31,363 bases of DNA, taken from the NCBI GenBank assembly GCA_033064195.1, contig JARBJD010000586.1, forward strand, positions 1 to 31,363. Reading direction: 5' to 3'. Of this stretch, positions 1 through 10,900 are shown in pieces. Position 1 is the first letter of the stretch, and each line of letters begins with the position of its first letter. This DNA comes from Blattamonas nauphoetae. Taxonomy: Eukaryota; Preaxostyla; Oxymonadida. The notes under the pieces are model-generated. The model had not been told where the DNA came from. It did not search any database and was given only the letters and a program-made list of their open reading frames with translations. The position numbers and the translations under genes were made by a program.

Positions 1-358
1 AGCATTGGAGAAGGTGGGACACAGCAACTTCTTCCTGCCACATCTCAACTGGGGTGGTTTGGAGAAGGTTCTCGCTCATTCTGTTCTCCCAGTCGTGTAG
101 AAACGTATCAACATCGATCGACTCTCTGTTCTGATTCATATATTCCACCGTTTGTCTTCTCAGATCAGAGATGGAGATGTCAACATCTCGGAGGAGAAGA
201 AGAATGGAGTGGTAGAAGCAGGAACCATTCGTGACAGACTCGGCTCTCTTCCAAGATCTCCCATATCTCGCGTCAAATCGAATCTCATCCAGCGATCTTC
301 CATCAGTTCGAATTGATTTTGTGTCAGAGTCACAATTCACACGCCAATCCTTCTGCAT
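1..358 (-). CDS. OTU-like cysteine protease domain protein, 3' part outside window
   Basis: Read on the minus strand from an ATG at 358, the frame is open for 119 codons to the window edge; without requiring ATG it is open from about 453. Residues 44-52 read NGSCFYHSI, which fits the nucleophile block of OTU deubiquitinases (usually DGNCLFRAI), with Cys47 as the candidate nucleophile and Asn in place of the usual Asp. After it come a leucine-rich helix, a segment like LR..TVEYM, and a W.EEVAVSHLL stretch matching the OTU W-G-x-x-E-L-x-A-L-A helix. The catalytic His would lie beyond the edge. The frame begins exactly where the hAT transposase frame ends, same strand, different frame, so it may be a second ORF of that transposon or a displaced fusion partner rather than a host gene. 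OTU proteases cleave ubiquitin chains; some DNA transposons, for example Helentrons, also carry OTU domains. Function here is inferred from motif shape only. Confidence 0.55.
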   Translation of the reverse strand, partial: MQKDWRVNCDSDTKSIRTDGRSLDEIRFDARYGRSWKRAESVTNGSCFYHSILLLLRDVDISISDLRRQTVEYMNQNRESIDVDTFLHDWENRMSENLLQTTPVEMWQEEVAVSHLLQC

Positions 359-381
359 CGGGTCCTCATCTCGTTTGGTCT

Positions 382-2440
382 TCACAACTGGGGCAGACTC
401 AGAGTGGATTCGGAGAGGGAGGCAACTCGTAGAATAGCATCATTCGTTTTGGATGCCAACCGGGGACGTTTGAGGGAAGCATGGCGCTTCACAACCTTGA
501 TTGTCCTCTCGGCTGCTGCTTGGGTTGGAGGAGTACGGAGCAACGTGTCTGCGAGAAATGCAAGATGATAGAATTCCGAGTCTTCAGTTTCGACTTCCTT
601 CTTCCAAAAGTCGAGACTGCTTCTCATCAAACGATGTTGATTAGGGACAACTCCTCCATCGAGCCACACTTCATAGGCTGACAAATTCCTGTCAATGTCG
701 GTCTTCATCATCTTGGGAAAGGTTGTTTCAAGAAGAATTTCGAGGTTTGCGACCATTGAGCTGGTTTGTGTTAATTGCGGAATGAAGGAACTGGCCAGTG
801 GACGGGTGAATCGGACCACTTCATCAATTTCAACAGCTACTTCGACTCCTTTCGAGACAGAATCACCTGGTTGTACGAGTAGAATGATTTCGTCATCATC
901 ACTTCTCCTCTTCGAGGACCTCTCGTCAAGGCAAGTTCTCCAAGTCTCTCTTTCTCTGTCGAGCTTGTTCAATTGAATGGATTGCCACTGTATCCTCATC
1001 ATCCTCTTCACTCTCCATTTCTACTTCGGATTCCTCTCGATTCTTTGTGATCCGTTGCAACTTAGTTCGAAGCCTGTTGATGAATGCCTCATCCCAGTGT
1101 TCTGGCTGACTAGGTCGGTGCCATTCTGATATCAGACCATCCACACAAGTCAAGAAAGTACTGCCTTGATACGCCTCTCTCCCACACGATGTCAGAGAGT
1201 ATCCGAGAATGGCTGCGGACCCGTCGTCATCGAGGAGAGTGAGTCGACACACTTCGGTGGCCAAGTCGTTGATGAGATTGGCCCATTGAAATGAGACAGA
1301 GTGCACACTTTGTGCAAGGGAGCACAACAGATAAACAAGGTTTGTGAGGAGTGGTGGTGAGTTAGCAATCGACATGGTATTCCTCTCTAAAATGCCGACT
1401 GTGTTGAAGAGAGGGTTAATCAAGTCGTGAAGGAGGTCCATGAAATGGAGTTCACTCACGGATAGAGCCATCATTGTCGAAAGCGATTGACGGTTCGCTC
1501 TGAACCATTGAACAATCGGGCCGCACGAAATCCAACGCGAGCCGATGAACTTTGGTGGATTGGGGACATCTGTTTTGGAGGTTGGAACAGTCTCGGAAAA
1601 AGTGGAAAGAAGTTCGAGTGATGCTCGAAGGAGAACTGATCGAGAGTGAAGATGACGAAGGGCTGTGTTTAGTTTGTGGGCCCAACACTGGAAATGAAGT
1701 GGTACGAAACCATACAACTCGGACAATGGCTGAAGCAGCATCTCCCTTCTCGCGTCAGTGTTCGGATGAAACACGGATACGTATCCAGAGCCTCCATCCG
1801 AAACGAAGCAGTGGATCCGCACACCAGTTTCATTGAGATTCGTCACTTCATCAAGGATAGCAGTGGCAGAATCAATGCCACTCGCTGATATTTCCCGAAT
1901 AGAGTGAAAACGAGGGAAAGATTGTTGACTTGGATCTGCAAGAACGAACACGTGTGTGTGTTCGTGTCCAGCTGGTGGTGTCACCCCATCGACGCACATT
2001 GACACAGTGAATGTAATATCACAAGTTGTTTTCGAAGTTGTTCCGATAGCCTAACCATGTTCCGGAGAGTGAGAATCGAGATGTTTGAGGAAGAAGTTCA
2101 GAAGTGGGCTTGTTGGGAAACCTTTGACCAAGTTTGATGAGCGATTCTTCCATTTTACAAACCCATTGTCTTCAACCGTCCTGAATGGTGTTCCGGATCG
2201 GGCAAAGAAGACAAGAACTGACTGCTCAACCTGAGAGTTGAGAATCTCTCTCATGATTCTGTGCTTCTTCGATTGTCCTCCGATGGCCAGCTTCAATGAG
2301 CGCGGATATTGTTTGTGTGGATGATGGGTTGAACCGGCATTTATGAGCATCGAAAGAAGAGAGGGTTCCACGACCGTAGAAGCGACATAAGCTCCCATCA
2401 TTATCCAGACTGAGACATTGAAAATCTTTTGTCTGCGCAT
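382..2440 (-). mobile_element. hAT-superfamily DNA transposase, decayed
   Basis: Three minus-strand segments are in the order of a hAT transposase. 2440-2051 has the N-terminal part, with a GTPFRTVEDNGFVKW stretch matching the (L)PFRxVEDpxF block before the catalytic core. 2005-926 has the core: HCFVSDGGSGYVS around a catalytic Asp, then HFQCWAHKLNTAL, the C..H motif of hAT, and SRWISCGPIV before the helical insertion. 1011-382 has the C-terminal dimerisation region, with FWKKEVE, YHLAFLADTLL and AAAERTIKVVKRHASLKRPRL matching the hATC domain. The first two segments share one frame, separated by a TAG near 2053. The third lies in another frame, with the change near 930-1000. The copy therefore looks inactive unless these are introns. 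No BED finger was recognised upstream. Terminal inverted repeats and the 8-bp target duplication were not identified, so the true element ends are unknown. Confidence 0.8.
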
Positions 2441-3243
2441 AAAGATTTCGTTCGGAGGTTTAAGCGATAGTATTTTGCATAGGCTCTTCCGCCACTTGTT
2501 TTCCTCTCAACTCTTGTAATGATGAGTGATTGATCATGAGGATGGCGGATAATGTCTTTTCTTCAAATGGTGACGAGTGAAAGTGAAAAGAGAAAACCTG
2601 TTGCGTTGTGAATGGTCTTTTCGAATTGATTTCGATCTCATGTGTGAAATGTTTCTTGTGCATTGATCACTGTTCTGATAGCTGAAAGAGTTGACAATCT
2701 TGACTCGTGTGAATTTGAAACTGAAGAAGAAGTTGTCTTCCGATTCGTGTTTGAATCAAAAAACTGTCGCGTGGGTTGATCGTCCGATGTCCGGGACTGG
2801 ACAGATTTGTCCGTTTTCAACTAATCACATCTGGATAATGAAGAAATTCAAATGATTCTGTTTTTCAATACAGGAGAGATTGTCCAAGATCGGACATGGT
2901 TGGACATTTTTACAATTAATGGGTCATTTTGTCCGAATTCTCAATTCTTGTTTCTAATCACTCTTTATGGACAAATTTTGAACAATATCATGATTTAAAA
3001 AGAGTTTAGACTCAAATGGAGGATTATTCACAGGTAGTCACGTTGCAAGAACTGAATTTTCTCAGATTGGACAAGACCTCTGTCCGATGTCCGAAGAAAC
3101 TCTTGTTTTGTCCGTCCGTTGCTCATCCTTATTACAATTTTCTATTTTCACTTCATTATCACTTTTTTGTTCGAATAAAGACTCAAATTACACACAATAA
3201 TAAGAAATAAGCATTATATGGATGGTCGGATCAAAAACCGTAG
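2441..3243. other. Probable 5' flank of the hAT element with clustered TGTCC/GGACA words
   Basis: No gene is recognised here. Two short minus-strand frames (2820-2638 and 2663-2460) have no known domain and may be degraded transposase N-terminus. Between about 2783 and 3115 the words TGTCC/GGACA, often TGTCCG, occur roughly a dozen times in both orientations. Clustered short subterminal repeats bound by transposase are known for hAT elements such as Ac, and this cluster sits where the transposase 5' end should be. That reading is an inference. Confidence 0.35.
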
Positions 3244-3672
3244 GATCAGTCGGATCCTTATCAGAAGCCTGCGAATGGCGAAACGCGGTTGAATGATCTC
3301 ATCAACGATGGATCGCCAACCAATGAACTCGAACTTCTGACTCGCTGGTTCGCGCTTCTATCTTCGAACGTGAAAGAATCCGGCTTCGAAGCTGCGATCA
3401 AGAGTGGTGGTTTCACGACTGCCAATATTCGATCAAACCTGCTCAATGCTTTCTATCTAATCATCGAGCTCAAACGTGAGGATCAGCAGCCACTTGTTGA
3501 ACAGCTGCTCACAACGATCCGAGACATTCTGGACGCAGGCACGCAACAATTCTTCACGGAAGACCACAAACAAACACTTCAAGGCCTCCGAGCTCTGGCG
3601 AAGGACTTCGATAAATCTCAGTCCACAACCAAACCGGGTCCCTCAACATACGAGAGAGTGCCATGCATTTAA
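3244..3672 (+). pseudogene. 5'-truncated copy of a helical multi-copy gene family
   Basis: The frame is open from 3244 (TAG just before) to the stop ending at 3672, but there is no ATG at a sensible place. Its core, RWFALLSSNVKESGFEAAIK..GGFT.A.I..NLL.AF.LII, matches the family member at 13,549-14,407 (RWFELLYSSIEKTSFDVAIK...) over about 85 residues, including the helix ending in a QLL.T/V-I pattern. The coiled-coil N-terminus and the first helices of the fuller copy are missing. The last about 20 residues, from KDFDKSQ on, diverge from the other copy and lie in a dispersed repeat also found near 10.13-10.19 kb, so the 3' end is probably not original. Function of the family is unknown. Confidence 0.6.
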
Positions 3673-3690
3673 TAAGGGCTGGCCTAAATC
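3600..3690 (+). repeat. Dispersed repeat piece, copy 1
   Basis: The segment from AAGGACTTCGATAAATCTCA to CAACATACGAG recurs in reverse complement at about 10,133-10,185. CATACGAGAGAGTGCCATGC, followed by ATTTA, recurs in reverse complement at about 12,320-12,345. AATAAGGGCTGGCCTAAA recurs in reverse complement at about 10,848-10,866. The pieces are in different combinations at each locus, as in a mosaic repeat family or the conserved 3' end of a multi-copy gene. Confidence 0.6.
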
Positions 3691-6600
3691 AAATTCGACA
3701 AACACAGACGTTCTGACGCCTCATAGTCCTTCACGCCGCTCCTTTCTGAAGGGAAGCATCAACACGCAATCAAAACAACTCTATCAAGCTTATTTGACAA
3801 CAACCCAGTTCACTGCATTCTGAAATGTTCATGTCCGTTTTAACTCAATCGAGGATGAATTTAACATCAAGAAAGTTTCCAAGTACTGATGATGAGCTCA
3901 TTACTGGTTCCTCCCGCTCAAACAGTGGGAAACGAACTTAAACTGGACACCAAACAAGACGAAGATCTGACATCTCGACTTCTTTTTCACATCAAAGAAA
4001 GCAACAGTTCCTCCGAGATGCAAAAGAAATGTTCGTATCAGTTTTCCACAGAATATCATGAGCGATTCTGAGATATTCTTTGGCCGCACGGACAAAATGG
4101 CGTCAGGAATCCAGTCCACACAGGAGGGAATCAACGGCGGTTCCGACCAATCTCATACCGTTTTTTGCTATTTGGAAAGGAGCAATATATTGTTACTCAG
4201 GCAGCAGAAGGATTTCTCGACTCGTTCCACAAGATGGAGAGGGTCGTTGTTCGGCAATTTGGATTCCTACTAGGACTAGCGTCGATCAGTCCCTGAGGCG
4301 TATCGGATCGTGGAAATCACCCATTCCGTGGTTATTCCCACTTTAACCGCAGTAGCATGGTATTATTGTCTCGAAAACAGGATCGTCCTTCGAACCCACA
4401 AGATCACGGTCTGGTGTTGTCATTGCCCGATCAATGATAACGGACCGCTTCATAGTTCGATTCAAGAACATCCACGAGCAATACAGGCACATCCTCTTCA
4501 TCTGGTCATCCGAGACCAAGTTCAGCTAACCTCACCATAAATAGGCCTCCCAATTGGAAACAACACTGTTCTCAGTCTTACTGACGGAATAAAACTCCTC
4601 TGACACTATCGTGAGGTCAAAGATCCGTATCTCTGAAGACGAAGTGAATCAACGATCGGTTGCAGTTTCGTAGTGCGGCAGACATTACAGCGGGACAGGA
4701 ATATTGTCGTCGAAGTGAAACAATAGATGATGATGAACCTGAACACATCCTTCTCCTCGCGCTTCAACCAAACCGACGCAGTCAAGAAAGTGTCAGTAGT
4801 GAATAAACCCAGGGTTGTTACCTTCACAAGATCACCACAAAATTGAGGGATTGTGGATTGCACGGACTTGGAGGGCAAATCGAGTGTTCAGCACTTCATT
4901 CCCTCTCACAATCAAGGAACAATTCTTCCACAGAAATACCTACTCTGAAGTGAACGGTGCAGCAGAAGAAGGCACCAACCAGTGTCAATCGGACAGGGAC
5001 CTCACAATCGCAATCTGTGACACCTCCTTTGGGGCTGTTCTTCAACGAGAGGAGAGGATCCTTCTCAACAACGAAGACGAAGCGGCTCAATCCCTAACAG
5101 TGGATCAACTTCATCTCCAAACATGATTAGGAATCAAACTTTAACAAACCATCCTTGGAAGGATGAAGTCTCACCTTCGCATGCTGGAACATATCTGACA
5201 TCTATTTCATGTCTATTTTTGCAACTTAACTTCGGCCAGTATCAATGCCCATGAAAACCAATATATTGATGATAGTTATCTCGTTCATCGGACATCGCTC
5301 ACTCCAACGGGAACGGTTAGTGTGTAGATCAGTGGAGAGACAGCGACGGTGGTAGCAACTCCGAATCAAGTAGTGAAGGGAACGAGGGGTTTATTGCTGA
5401 AAAGGTTGGATATGCCTCGTCTGGACCATATTCAGTCAGAACACAGGCCGAAGATATTCTCGTCAGAATCAACAGTGGTGTCGTCAAGAGATGAATAGAC
5501 TCTTTCACAAGTGACATATGATCTCCGAGCGTCGTCTCTCGCCGCTAGCTATTTCCCCAACATCAATCCATTCTGCGGATTCATCACTCTCGGCAGAGGG
5601 GAACAGACCTGCAATTGTTCTTGATGGAACGATTTTTGGATAAGAGAACCCGAAGCGGAAGCAACACTTTCAACATCGCATTGTCTCACTCCAACTCAAC
5701 AACTTTCGCTGGAGAAACGCCTATTCCACCGTAATACCAACGACGGGTTCTCGGCTTCTTGTTTTGGGACGAGTGAACCATCATATACCGTTCGGTTGTC
5801 GGAACGAAGAGTAAATGACTGAGGGATCAGCTTGGGGATAGCACAGTTTCAGCCTGATGGACGACAGACATCCAGAATTAGGTCTGTCAAACCCACGTTC
5901 CTCTCCCCTAGCCACAGACTCCAGCCCTGGACTCAGACATCGAAACATTGGTCATCCAGATTGAATGAACCACGACAGACGAATCATTGTAATGCATCCT
6001 GCATTGGACAGAAGATGAATCACAAATCACTTGGCAGATTTTCGTCGAGATCGAAACTCTGAAGTTATATGTTAGTGTGCGACAAAATTCACATCCTCCA
6101 CGAAACCCTTCTGGTAGAGACAGATCGCACGCGTGTTTATGAGATCGCAATAGGCACCTAATCTCGGTAGCAACGTCTCCAAATGTCACTGACAACTCAT
6201 GGTTATTCCATCGAACACTCGATAATGTCGCTCGAGGGGATCCTTGAAAAGATGGAAGGAAGACATTTCTGGAGGGAAGGGCTTTGGAAGAGAGATACAA
6301 GTAAGATTTTGGTGAATCGATACTAGCAGAACGATATCACATTTGAAGGAACTGCAAATGAAATGAGTGTCGGAATACTTGGAATATCTCGGCTGGATGA
6401 GTCTTGTGATGAGTGAACGGGACAAGGAAGTCGAGAGGGAATATGAAGAAGAAAGAGCCACAAGGAGAATTTCAAAACTGGCGGAGAAGAAAGGTACCAA
6501 TACATAGCAATCAATCAAACAGTTCACATTGGCGCCGTCATGTCTCTGTGCTACCAACTATCTCTCAACTCTCTCACAGTTGTTTAGACTCAAGTCTCAA

Positions 6601-7020
6601 CACATCACGACATTTAAAGTGTTCTCTCCGAAATTACAGAAACCCAGATGGACTCAGGCGACACAAGTTTTCTAAATCGATTCATGGCACGCCTCTTCGC
6701 CGAACGGGATTGGTACGTCACGACTCTTCGGTGAGGACAACGTAAATATGCAACTTAAAATGCCCAACGTCACACATCATCAGACCTTTGATACATGAGA
6801 TCAATCAAGCAGAAACTGAGATCGATCGATCTCAGTTCCGGTTTTTGGGACTGAGATCAATGACTTAATTAAGCGTATCTATAATTGTCTCAATGTTGTG
6901 TCAAATAGTCACAATAAGAATCTTGAAAAAGCGAAATGGTTGTAGTGTGATAGAATAAACACTGAAAAGAGGAAAACCCACTCAACTTTTGCTTTAGATT
7001 GTCTGTCGTGTTGGCCAATG
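3673..7020. other. 3.3-kb stretch without a recognisable gene
   Basis: Only short frames (under about 130 codons) on both strands, none with a domain I recognise and none that links convincingly through GT-AG introns. Short runs have a transposon-like flavour (for example around 4,990-5,060 on the plus strand) but not enough to name a family. The stretch may be degraded mobile DNA. It contains a perfect 24-bp palindrome at 6,814-6,837. Confidence 0.4.
6814..6837. repeat. Perfect 24-bp palindrome, half-site AACTGAGATCGA
   Basis: The half AACTGAGATCGA is followed directly by its reverse complement. The word TGAGATC also occurs just outside it at about 6,796 and 6,853 and again several times near 9,238-9,270. 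It could be a protein-binding site, a decayed element end or chance. Confidence 0.5.
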
Positions 7021-8829
7021 CTACGTCATGATCTCGGCATTCCTCTGCATCGTTGCTGAATTCCTGGTGTTCATCAGATGGCTTTCGTCGATTCCGTGCA
7101 GCCTCTCCTCCTCATCTTCCTGTTCCATCCCCCAGTGCTCGCTCTCAGCATCATTCGCATGTTCCACAAACTTGACTTCCTCTTTGCGCAATTTCTGCGT
7201 TTGCCTGCTCAGCTTCAGCTTATCGTGTGGTTGCACTCTTCTGTGGGAGTGTCTTCTCCAGATTGGTGGTTGACGAGAGCATCGACTCTAACTTCGGCCG
7301 AGCGAGGAGAAGGAACGGCTGAGGAGCGTCGCTTTTGGGGAGTGTCGGCATGAGAATCGACGACTGCTTCAGAAACTGCTTCATCTTCAGCACCACGTCT
7401 CGCAAGGAGCTCTCCCGCAGTTGCTGCTCGAAGGCGACAGATGTGTCGACAGCGTCGACTGCGAATTCGTCGAGCACTTCAGTTTCGATGTGCCGCTGGT
7501 TCTCTTCAGCTTCCCTCGCCCCTTTGTCGACGTTGTCATTGAGACTCTGCCACGGCTCGATGTTTGGATTATACCACTCCAACTGTTGTGAAGGAAATGG
7601 GGTTGTGTTTGAAATGTCGCTTGACCGTGTCGTTCTCAGACTGGTTTGGGTTTGCGAGGTGCGTGTGTGACGTGTACATCTGCGCAGTCGGTGTTTTCCT
7701 TTCGTGTGTTGCTTTGGGCGATGTGCTTCGTGCTGGCTGAAGAGACGGATGAAGTGGCTCGGTGCTGTCGAAAAGAGTGTTTCGTTTGCCAAGTTCCAGT
7801 CGACCTCATCCACCTTGTCCGTCCTGTGTTTGAAATGCTGCTTCTGAAAGATCTTGGTTAAAACTTCGTTGTCGCTGTGCTGCTTATCGAGGGTGAAGGT
7901 GGGGTTGTTCAAGGACGGCACAGTGACAACCTGAGTTGGGGCTCCATTCTGTCGTTTGGAGTGAAATAGACGGCGATATGAAGAGAGCGACGACAGTGTT
8001 GAGAAGAGAGCTCGTTTGGAGGAGTGTTGGCGTGATGGAGTTCCTAATCGTCGGTAAATGTGATTCAACGCATGCACAGTCCAAAGGACGAGAAATCGGA
8101 GGGATCATTCAGCCTTCAAAAAGTGTCATCTTAACATCTCCTCGTGGATTGCTTCCGATCCTTGCTTTCCGGTCATTGATGGTCAAACTTGGGTATTGTC
8201 CAGAATCGGCATCAGGGAGGTGTTTGATGGACCTGATGACAATCCTATTCGCTTCGGAATGTGAGCTCGCTGTTGAACGGCCGAAACATGTTGCGCAACA
8301 AGTTGTTCCATCTCTGACGATGTTTGTTGCAGAGCTAACCTTGTGTTGACCAACAGAGTCGTCTGGAGTTGTTTGTATTCTTTGATATCGGATGGCTGTT
8401 TGGGCTTGGTTGCAGGAACGAGATATAAGACTGAGTGGATAGTCAACGGACTGGATGATCATGAAACAGATCGGAGGTGGCTGTAGAATGGCGGGAATGC
8501 GGAGTGCATCCCATTTCGACAAGTAAAACGAGAAGTGTTTCAGAGATGGTTGAAAAGTCGAGAATGGGAAAGATAATCTGGTCACAATGTGTTGTTCAGG
8601 GACACCAGGAATTGTTTGGAGAGAGGACGGTTGACGATGGGACAGTCAAAGACAGCCGCGTTGAGAACGACGAACCCAAAAGAGCAAACCATTTCTGGAC
8701 AATTGAGGTGATTTCAGAATCTGTTCGCCTGCACCAGCAATCAGCGCATTCCCAACATACGAGGAGAGTCCGCAGAAACGAGTTGGGGTCATTCGAGAGG
8801 CGGCTTCGAAGTGTCATTTGAGATCTCAC
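7021..8829 (-). CDS. Unrecognised split minus-strand coding region (exon limits unresolved)
   Basis: Several minus-strand segments read like protein but no family is recognised. 8829-8770 opens with ATG and ends at a GTATGT, the donor type used by the spliced kinase gene in this window. About 8680-8605 reads MVCSFGFVVLNAAVFDCPIV..., and about 8566-8450 reads IIFPILDFSTISETLLVLLV. 8446-8183 is a helical Gln-rich stretch (KEYKQLQTTLLVNTRLALQQ) ending at a GTTTGA. 8077-7220 is a long basic, Ser/Thr-rich frame with an acidic Gln/Glu helix near its end, and 7236-7021 is a charged tail in another frame. I could not find one set of introns that keeps all segments in frame, and neither long frame starts with ATG. 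It may be a multi-exon gene, or a decaying one. Confidence 0.3.
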
Positions 8830-9585
8830 TGGTCACTGACAGATTATCTGAGAGAGATGGAAATAAAGAGATAAATATTGGAAAGGACAGATCAACCAAG
8901 TCTAAATAGGACTGAAAATCGTGATAAAGAGAAGAAATCTCGAAGACTAAAATACAATTAAACAACGAATGTTAAGCTGCTGAATAAATCACTCTAAGAG
9001 AGAAATAATCGTCGAGAAATGGTAGAGGAGATCTGTCGCGGTGGAATTAATAAATTATTGGATAAACAAGCGTGATTCATCCAGTTCTTCAATCGGATCG
9101 GGATGAAGAATTATTGTGGGACGATTCATCTCGAGATTTCAATGAAAGTGCTTATAAACAAAATTCTACACGGATAGCGGGTCTTTTACTTCGATATTTC
9201 GAGTTTTATGAGAATTTGAACACTAGTTATTTTCTGAGATCGAAAAAGCTGAGATCGATGAGATCAATCTCAAAGGTCTGCACATCATGACCCGGCAGAC
9301 TGTCTCGTCCTGAACGAGATATCATGCAGATTCGACACAGGGATACCCCGTAATGGGTCGCACTACGTATCACAAGAGGTTGTAGCATCCGATAAGATCA
9401 TGCGGAATGTCAGATGATTGTCATCCGTGTAAGTGGAGGAAGGAAGGTGGCTCAATGTGGAGTAGTGGATGGAGACGAAACCTCTTGAGCGAGGGGGAGA
9501 GACAACCAAGGTGTGTTTTCTTCACGAGCGGGAGAGAGCGATGTGGAGGAGAGATGGAAGTATGAGTGTATTGGGAGGAAATGAA
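8830..9585. other. Intergenic stretch, no gene seen
   Basis: AT-rich with dense stops and only one short frame (9,072-9,290) without recognisable features. TGAGATC words cluster at 9,238-9,270, as they do beside the palindrome at 6.8 kb. Confidence 0.4.
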
Positions 9586-9855
9586 GTTCTCCCCACCTCG
9601 ATGTGAGACACGAGCATGGGTTGAGATATTGTTCTCCCCACCTCGATGTGAAACACGAGCATGGGTTGAGATATTGTTCTCCCCACCTCGATGTGAAAAG
9701 CGAACATGGGTTGAGAGGAAGTTCTCCCCACCTCGATGTGAAAAGCGAACATGGGTTGAGAGGAAGTTCTCCCCACCTCGATGTGGAATGCGAGCATGGG
9801 TTGAGAGGAAGTTCTCCCCACCTCGATGTGGAATGCGAGGATCGGAGGAGAGGAT
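9586..9855. repeat. Minisatellite: six units of 45 bp
   Basis: Units start at 9586, 9631, 9676, 9721, 9766 and 9811, each with GTTCTCCCCACCTCGATGTG at its start, so the period is exactly 45 bp. The last unit diverges in its second half. Neighbouring units share private variants (GAGATATT in the first two, GAGAGGAA in later ones), as expected from stepwise tandem duplication. Because 45 is a multiple of three, frames stay open on both strands and encode 15-residue repeats (for example TSRWGELPLNPCS on the minus strand, 10015-9452). No flanking protein domain supports translation. Confidence 0.9.
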
Positions 9856-10132
9856 TAGTGACTGATCCCAATGGGATCACCGTTGAGGGGAGCTGGGACG
9901 AAGAGGCAGTGATGTGGGAGATGGGCAGAGATTGATCAAGATGCTTCCAAATCACTGTCAAGAAAGAGCCCAGCTCCCCTCCGATTTTCATTCTCATTAG
10001 ATCACGAGCTTTCATCCAGGCGGTGTCAGCTCACTTGAGATCACGGCCTAACTCTGGTACTAAAAGATATACTTTCTTTGTTCTCACTCCTTCTTCTCAG
10101 TTTCACCTCTCCCTTTGGTACCCTTTCAATAC

Positions 10133-10216
10133 TCGTATGTTGAGGGACCCGGTTTGGTTGTGGACTGAGATTTATCGAAGTCCTTTAACAACAAACCGGG
10201 GACATCAACATAGAGT
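10133..10216 (-). repeat. Dispersed repeat piece, copy 2, arranged as an imperfect inverted repeat
   Basis: The left half (CTCGTATGTTGAGGGACCCG...) is the reverse complement of 3,603-3,655. The right half (AACAACAAACCGGGGACATC followed by AACATA) is an inverted, slightly different copy matching about 12,340-12,373. The two halves therefore form an imperfect hairpin of roughly 30-bp arms. Confidence 0.6.
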
Positions 10217-10400
10217 CCTGACACACACCGACTCAAACTCGTGTCAGTGGTCCTGATTGTGGTCAACCCACACGGGTGATCCTTAGTATCACCTGATGGG
10301 TCGTTTTCGGCCCTGTTCCCCCAGTTTTTGTTCCCTGGTAGGGATTTCTGGGTAAGATCCAATCAGGAATACCTTTTTTTTTTTGACATCAACAGCCCTA

Positions 10401-10755
10401 CAGGGTGATTCAGAAGTAATGGTCTTTCATGGGGCCGATCAACTTCGGACGAAAATCCATATGAAGCACCAAGAATCTTTCTCATCTTCGTACGGCTTAG
10501 GCTTTTTGTTTTTAATCATTTCATGTCTACCAGGTTGATAATTATGTTCAGCTGACAGAGAAAAGGAGGTGGACCGAAAAGATTTTTCTCTGTTTTACTG
10601 CTTCCACGGACTGATAATCAACCTGGTAGACATGAAATGATTAAAAACAAAAAGCCTAAGCCGTACGAAGATGCGAATGATTATTGATGCTTCATATGGA
10701 TTTTCGTCCGTAGTTGATCCGCCCCATGAAAGACCATTACTTCTGAATCACCCTG
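10401..10755. mobile_element. Foldback MITE, Tc1/mariner type
   Basis: A 355-bp element flanked by TA on both sides (10,399-10,400 and 10,756-10,757). Its arms (10,401-10,540 and 10,616-10,755) are inverted copies with scattered mismatches and no net length change, starting CAGGGTGATTCAGAAG. The TA target duplication and the CAGGGTG start are typical of IS630-Tc1-mariner elements. It has no transposase and would move only in trans. A run of 11 T lies just outside its left end (about 10,374-10,384). Confidence 0.85.
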
Positions 10756-10845
10756 TATATGGGCAGAACCGTCATTGTGAACATTACGTTCCTTTGATGG
10801 GATTTTTGGGAACAGATAAAACTTTAGTTGTGTTTGGTCTTCTTG

Positions 10846-10900
10846 GTTTAGGCCAGCCCTTATTATACTGCGCGTCACGGCGACTTGATCCAGCTACAAT
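10846..10900 (-). repeat. Dispersed repeat piece, copy 3
   Basis: TTTAGGCCAGCCCTTATTA is the reverse complement of the end of copy 1 (3,672-3,690). The adjoining TACTGCGCG...CGACTTGATCCAGCT matches, with substitutions, the reverse complement of about 12,288-12,320. This locus therefore bridges pieces found separately at the other loci. Confidence 0.55.

Noticed and set aside
1552-1888. Plus-strand frames opposite the transposase core
   Set aside because: Shadows of the hAT transposase, which carries recognisable motifs on the minus strand.
4815-5126. Possible retroelement RNase H-like segment
   Set aside because: A short DTSFGAVL-like stretch alone, without neighbouring reverse transcriptase motifs, is too weak.
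9586-9855. CRISPR-like array
   Set aside because: The 45-bp units are directly tandem with no unique spacers; this is a minisatellite.
9452-10015. 187-codon minus-strand gene (and plus-strand counterparts)
   Set aside because: The frames exist because the repeat period is a multiple of three; nothing outside the repeat looks like protein.
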